DNA from: Blastocatellia bacterium
Lineage (GTDB): Bacteria > Acidobacteriota > Blastocatellia > Pyrinomonadales > Pyrinomonadaceae
Assembly (NCBI GenBank): GCA_016789265.1
Contig: JAEUQK010000025.1
Location: forward strand, 186,001 to 250,000
DNA length: 64,000 nt
Direction: 5' to 3'
The first letter of the stretch is position 1; each line of letters opens with the position of its first letter. The notes beneath the pieces are model-generated. The model was not told the origin of the DNA. It saw nothing but the letters and a program-made list of their open reading frames with translations, and made no database searches. Below, piece by piece: positions 60,091 to 64,000 of the stretch. The position numbers and the translations under genes are program-made.

Positions 60091-61701
60091 ATGAGATCAT
60101 TGAGTTCTCTTCTAATTCTCGTTTTGTTCGCGGCAATGCTGTTTGCGCAGGAAACGCCGAACAACAAACCCGATGCGTCCATCGATCTGGCGACCACCGA
60201 GGGCATAAAGCTTGTCAGCGGTCAGTGGAAATATAGCGACACGAAGATCGTCGAGACTAATTTCAACGCGGCGGGTGCGGACGATCAACCCAGCGGACCG
60301 TCGGTAAAAACATTCGATTATGAGCCAAAGGCCGGCGTTGCGGATTATGACGATTCTACATGGGAGAAGGTTGCGGCGACCGACTTGCAAAAGCGACGCG
60401 GTAACGGTCGCCTTTCATTCAATTGGTACCGCGTAAATATTACTATCCCTGCGAGTATCGACGGCTTCTCGACCAGCGGTTCGACAGTCGTGTTTCAAGC
60501 GGCACTCGATGATTATGCCGAGATATGGGTTGACGGAGAATTGTCGAGATACCTGGGGCAAAAAGGCGGATCTGTGGTCGCAGGCTGGAATGCGCCGAAT
60601 CGTCTCGTGATCGGTCGAGACGTGAAGCCCGGACAAAAGATCCAGCTTGCCATCTTCGGCATAAACGGCCCGATCTCAAATCCGCCGACGAATTTTATTT
60701 GGGTTCGCGAGGCGAGGCTCGAATTCTATAAAGTTGATACAACAGGTCCGATCGCGATCACACCGAGCGAGGTAAATGTCGATGTGGTTCGGCATGACCC
60801 CGCTATCAACAAGATCATTGGCCCGAATCCAAAAGTGTTCAAGGTCGCTGAAGGATTCAAGTTCACCGAAGGACCCGTTTGGACAACGGACGGACTGCTG
60901 TTTAGCGACCCCAACGCGAACACGATCTATAAATACTCGAAGGACGGCAAACTCTCTGTTTTCAAAACACCGAGCGGTTATTCAGGGCCAGACATAGCCG
61001 AATACCGTCAACCCGGTTCGAACGGCATCACCCTAGATCCTCATGGCAACATTGTTATCGACCAGCATGGAAATCGCCGTGTTGTCCGGCTTGAGAAAGA
61101 CGGCAGCGAAACCGTTCTCGCCGACAAATTCGAAGGCAAAAGACTTAATTCGCCAAACGATCTGGTCTATCGTTCCGACGGCACGCTATTCTTTACCGAT
61201 CCAAACTTCGGGCTACCGAAGTTTGGCGATGATCCGCGAAAAGAACTGCCGCACACAGGTGTTTATTCGCTTTACAAAGGCAAGCTTCAGCTTCTGACCA
61301 AAGAATTCACAGGTCCGAACGGTATCGCCCTGTCGCCGGACGAAAAGTACCTATATATCGGCAACTGGGACGACAACCGAAAGGTGGTCTATCGATATGA
61401 CCTTCAGGCAGACGGGTCGATCAAGAACGGAAAGCTGTTTTACGATTTCACGCCGGTAAAAGGCGAAGACGCGATCGACGGCATAAAGGTCGACGTCGCG
61501 GGCAATCTGTATGTTTCGGCACCTGGAGGCCTGCAAATTCTTTCCCCCGAAGGCAAGCACCTCGGCACGATCATAACACCCCAGCACGCTCACAATATGG
61601 CTTGGGGCGATGAAGACGGCAAAACGCTATACCTGTGTGCTCGGACCGGACTATATCGCATAAGGTTGAACATCGCGGGTGTGCGCCCTTATGTGAAATG
61701 A
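60091..61701 (+). CDS. SMP-30/gluconolactonase family protein with N-terminal galactose-binding-like domain
   Basis: A 536-residue secreted protein; ATG 60091 gives a signal peptide (S-L-L-I-L-V-L-F-A-A-M-L-F-A-Q) and follows AAAGGATA. The N-terminal half (about 20-215) is a beta-sandwich resembling galactose-binding domains (Y-A-E-I-W-V-D-G-E-L and V-I-G-R-D-V-K-P-G). The second half is a six-bladed SMP-30 propeller with F-T-E-G-P-V-W, L-N-S-P-N-D-L-V, F-T-D-P-N-F-G-L and T-G-P-N-G-I-A-L-S-P-D. Lactonase activity is likely. The stop overlaps the next start. Confidence 0.87.
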   Translation: MRSLSSLLILVLFAAMLFAQETPNNKPDASIDLATTEGIKLVSGQWKYSDTKIVETNFNAAGADDQPSGPSVKTFDYEPKAGVADYDDSTWEKVAATDLQKRRGNGRLSFNWYRVNITIPASIDGFSTSGSTVVFQAALDDYAEIWVDGELSRYLGQKGGSVVAGWNAPNRLVIGRDVKPGQKIQLAIFGINGPISNPPTNFIWVREARLEFYKVDTTGPIAITPSEVNVDVVRHDPAINKIIGPNPKVFKVAEGFKFTEGPVWTTDGLLFSDPNANTIYKYSKDGKLSVFKTPSGYSGPDIAEYRQPGSNGITLDPHGNIVIDQHGNRRVVRLEKDGSETVLADKFEGKRLNSPNDLVYRSDGTLFFTDPNFGLPKFGDDPRKELPHTGVYSLYKGKLQLLTKEFTGPNGIALSPDEKYLYIGNWDDNRKVVYRYDLQADGSIKNGKLFYDFTPVKGEDAIDGIKVDVAGNLYVSAPGGLQILSPEGKHLGTIITPQHAHNMAWGDEDGKTLYLCARTGLYRIRLNIAGVRPYVK

Positions 61702-62324
61702 ACTGCGGCAAACTACGCGGCGTATCAGTTGCGGTCAAAAACAAGCGAGACGAAGTGCCGGCTGAGCGTGCCTTGCTCGTCGGCATTTCAGGTATCGACG
61801 CGAGCGGCAAAGGATATATCGCGGCTAAGACCATAAGTAAACTATCCGGACTTAATGTCGCCTTAATTAACGCGGATGGCTTGTTGAATTTGCCCGATGT
61901 CAGATTTGATCCCGCAGATCCGGCGGAAAATTTCTACAAAAACGCATTGCGGCTTGACGAGATGTTCGAACGGCTCGTCCTGCCGCTAAAGACAAACCGC
62001 AATATCGATGTGACGATGGACTATGCTGAGGAAACTGCCACAGAATTCCGTCCACATCGATACAGATTCGAAAAGATCGACATCGTCGTTTTGGAGGGTA
62101 TATTCCTGTTCAAGAGGCAGTATGCGAATCATTTCGATCTAAAGATCTGGATCGAGTGCTCATTCGACACCTCATTGTCGAGAGCGGTCGACCGTGCGCA
62201 AGAGGGCCTTTCGGTTCTTGAAACTGAGCAGGCATACAAAACCATCTATTTTCCCGCGCAGCGCATCCACAGTGAACGAGACGATCCGGTGGAAGCCGCC
62301 GATATTGTGTTTGTGAACGATTAA
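61698..62324 (+). CDS. Uridine kinase-like P-loop protein with altered Walker A
   Basis: A 208-residue kinase-fold protein started at ATG 61698, which overlaps the SMP-30 stop by 4 nt (ATGA); an earlier in-frame start would lie deep in that gene. Its P-loop reads G-I-S-G-I-D-A-S-G-K-G-Y, where the usual Ser/Thr after GK is Gly. Later are I-N-A-D-G-L-L, V-V-L-E-G-I-F-L-F-K and D-R-A-Q-E-G. The rest resembles uridine/phosphoribulokinase proteins. Substrate and activity are unsure. Confidence 0.75.
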   Translation: MNCGKLRGVSVAVKNKRDEVPAERALLVGISGIDASGKGYIAAKTISKLSGLNVALINADGLLNLPDVRFDPADPAENFYKNALRLDEMFERLVLPLKTNRNIDVTMDYAEETATEFRPHRYRFEKIDIVVLEGIFLFKRQYANHFDLKIWIECSFDTSLSRAVDRAQEGLSVLETEQAYKTIYFPAQRIHSERDDPVEAADIVFVND

Positions 62325-64000
62325 TTATGGCGGAATACCGATCCGTCTCATAAGATCGGTATATCGGGGATCGCCGCGGATCGGATCCCATTCCGGCTCG
62401 ACATTTATCATGGTGATGTTCGCTTCGCGGCGTTTAAAACTGTGTTCAAGTGCCTCAAATACCTTGTCAAACTCCTCGAGCCTCAGATAGTTCTGCGCCA
62501 CTTGCCAAGCGATGTCGCCTTCCTTATAGTCGTGAGTCTTTGGGCGGAGCAATGCTTCAGCCTCGGCTTTTTTGCCGAACTTCATAAGAAGACGCGCGCG
62601 AAGAGAATCAGCGTTGGTCGGGTCGAGTTCGACCAGCCGGTTCATCGCTGCTTCAGACTCGGGCAGCTTTGACAACTGAATGTTTGCTCGGAAAATGAAA
62701 CTAAGCGGAATTACGCTGTCAGGCTTCATCGCAAGCGAACGATTTGCCTCAGCAATGCACTCATCAAATCGACGGGCACGGAAAAGCGTTTGGACAAGCT
62801 GGTTCTGAACAAAAACCGCATCAGGCAAGATCTGGCCCGCGATACGAATTTCCTTAACCGCTTCATCGTGCCGTTTGAATCGGGATAAGAAGATCGAATA
62901 GGCATAATGCGGACCGTCGCGGTTTGGTCCGAGTTCGATCGCCTTAAGATATTCACGCTCGGCTTCGGGCCAATTCCAGTCAAAAAAATCGAGTATCGTA
63001 GCAACTGCTTCGTGAGCTTCAGGGAGTTCTGGATCGAGAGATAGTGCAGTATATGCAGCAATTCGGGCCTTTTGCAGGCTTCCCTCCCGGTCCTCGTTCA
63101 GATTCGCCATATGGGCGTACGCCCCGACGCTCGATGCCCAGGCGAGAGCATATTTCGGATCGATCTTTAACGCCTCTTCGTAAAACTTGATCGCCGTTCG
63201 CGATCCGTCCGCGCTGATCTGTAAATGGTGATATTGCGCCTGAAGATAAAGCTGGTACGCCTCGGTACTTTCTGTGTACCGCTTTTCGATGGATTCCAGT
63301 TCTTCAGGACTAAGTTTCAACGAGAGAGATTCGAACATACGGTCGGATATCGAATCCTGAACGGCGAAGATGTTGGTAAAAAAATCATCAAAACTGCCTG
63401 CCCACAATGTAGTTCCGTCCCCGACCCTAAGTAGCTGGATGGTCACCCTGATCTTGTTGTCAGCCTTTTGAACTTTCCCGTCAAGGACCGTATCCACGCC
63501 CAACTCACGTCCCGCACTGACCGGATCGGCATTTTCGGCCGCATATCTCCGAACAGCGCTCGTTGGCCGAACTGATAGCCGATCGATCTTGCTGAGTTTC
63601 GTGATCAATGCATCCGTCATTCCAAGTTCCAGCGCCTCATCCGCGGTAGTTTGTGAGAGCGGTTTGAACGGAAGAACAGCTATGGAACGCGGCCTGACGA
63701 CTGACGCGGTCATAGATCGATAGCCGAACCAACTAAGTACTGAAATAAGGACAACGGCTGCTCCGAGGCTCAACACAATACGCCTTGGAGATCCGGATGA
63801 GATCGCAGGCGAAGGTATCGCCGAGTCACCTTCGTAAGCGGTACCTAGTGATTTCTCCGGAACAGGCTCCGCGAGATCGACCGTCGTCGTCGCATCTTCG
63901 ACCCCGGAGATGTCCGTGACTTCGGCGACAAAACGATAGCCCTGTCTGGGAACGGTCTCAATGAACCGCTGCTCGGCAGCGTTATCGCCCAGAACCCTTC
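62325..64000 (-). CDS. CadC-like winged-helix, transmembrane and TPR protein (5' truncated)
   Basis: The frame is open to base 64000, so the start is outside. From the right edge it reads a winged-helix end (V-L-G-D-N-A-A-E-Q-R-F-I-E-T-V-P-R-Q-G-Y), a linker, one membrane helix (L-S-L-G-A-A-V-V-L-I-S-V-L-S-W-F-G-Y), a TolB-like domain (S-I-A-V-L-P-F) and TPR repeats. This is the common Acidobacteria-type OmpR/CadC family sensor-regulator, with the DNA-binding domain in the cytoplasm and the rest outside. The TTG at 63776 is internal. It converges on the kinase-like gene. Confidence 0.9.
   Translation of the reverse strand, partial: RVLGDNAAEQRFIETVPRQGYRFVAEVTDISGVEDATTTVDLAEPVPEKSLGTAYEGDSAIPSPAISSGSPRRIVLSLGAAVVLISVLSWFGYRSMTASVVRPRSIAVLPFKPLSQTTADEALELGMTDALITKLSKIDRLSVRPTSAVRRYAAENADPVSAGRELGVDTVLDGKVQKADNKIRVTIQLLRVGDGTTLWAGSFDDFFTNIFAVQDSISDRMFESLSLKLSPEELESIEKRYTESTEAYQLYLQAQYHHLQISADGSRTAIKFYEEALKIDPKYALAWASSVGAYAHMANLNEDREGSLQKARIAAYTALSLDPELPEAHEAVATILDFFDWNWPEAEREYLKAIELGPNRDGPHYAYSIFLSRFKRHDEAVKEIRIAGQILPDAVFVQNQLVQTLFRARRFDECIAEANRSLAMKPDSVIPLSFIFRANIQLSKLPESEAAMNRLVELDPTNADSLRARLLMKFGKKAEAEALLRPKTHDYKEGDIAWQVAQNYLRLEEFDKVFEALEHSFKRREANITMINVEPEWDPIRGDPRYTDLMRRIGIPP

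Overview
The window looks like chromosomal DNA of a Gram-negative soil-type bacterium, most likely an Acidobacteriota member (Blastocatellia/Pyrinomonadaceae-like). This is an inference from gene style: a Ser/Thr kinase fused to a TolB-like domain and TPRs, a CadC-like winged-helix/membrane/TPR protein, several DinB-fold proteins, an M16 peptidase pair, RND efflux, and secreted WG-repeat, spondin and SMP-30 proteins. No rRNA, prophage, transposase or CRISPR array was seen. Both ends cut through genes.

Layout. 1-7.6 kb: tail of an M14-type carboxypeptidase, tRNA-Ala(CGC), an EEP-family protein, an ATP-grasp ligase, DoxX, a site-2 protease with trpS, and an ALDH. 7.6-9.9 kb: a repeat-bearing spacer, a WG-repeat protein, DUF779, and an ArsC/Spx-like gene with an in-frame TGA exactly where the first Cys of CxxC belongs (candidate selenoprotein). 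9.9-17.8 kb: DUF2237, DinB, scpA, scpB, a TyrA-like gene and rluB in a tight run, then a CoA-binding protein, acyl-CoA dehydrogenase, DinB, meaB and methylmalonyl-CoA epimerase. 17.8-30.4 kb: PpiC foldase, MBL hydrolase, mtnP, BamD-like, PfkB kinase, fabI, LOG protein, cutA, M48 protease, RNA methyltransferase and a methylmalonyl-CoA mutase catalytic subunit.

30.5-42.3 kb: an N-terminally extended PilT ATPase, two M16 peptidases (one catalytic, one lacking HxxEH), a complete tripartite RND pump on the minus strand, and a rhodanese. 42.5-45.4 kb: a more AT-rich cassette of an AraC-type DNA-binding protein, a secreted 8-Cys mini-protein, a membrane-anchored thioredoxin-fold protein (CYWC) and a large secreted protein of unknown function. 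This is the best candidate for an undescribed system. 45.4-48.2 kb: an arsenic island (arsR, divergent arsI-like, a Cys-rich 69-aa ORF, ACR3, thioredoxin-type arsC) with readable promoters and palindromic operators.

48.2-64 kb: a [2Fe-2S] protein, glutaredoxin, kinase-TPR protein, a sigma-like HTH protein divergent from a zinc-finger (ZAS-like) protein, a long-chain acyl-CoA ligase, a DedA/VTT-ATP-grasp fusion, DoxX, DinB, spondin, a GlcG-cupin fusion, SMP-30, a uridine-kinase-like protein, and the start-truncated CadC/TPR protein. Together the genes cover central housekeeping (translation, chromosome segregation, fatty acid and propionyl-CoA metabolism), envelope quality control and efflux, and arsenic/thiol redox defence.
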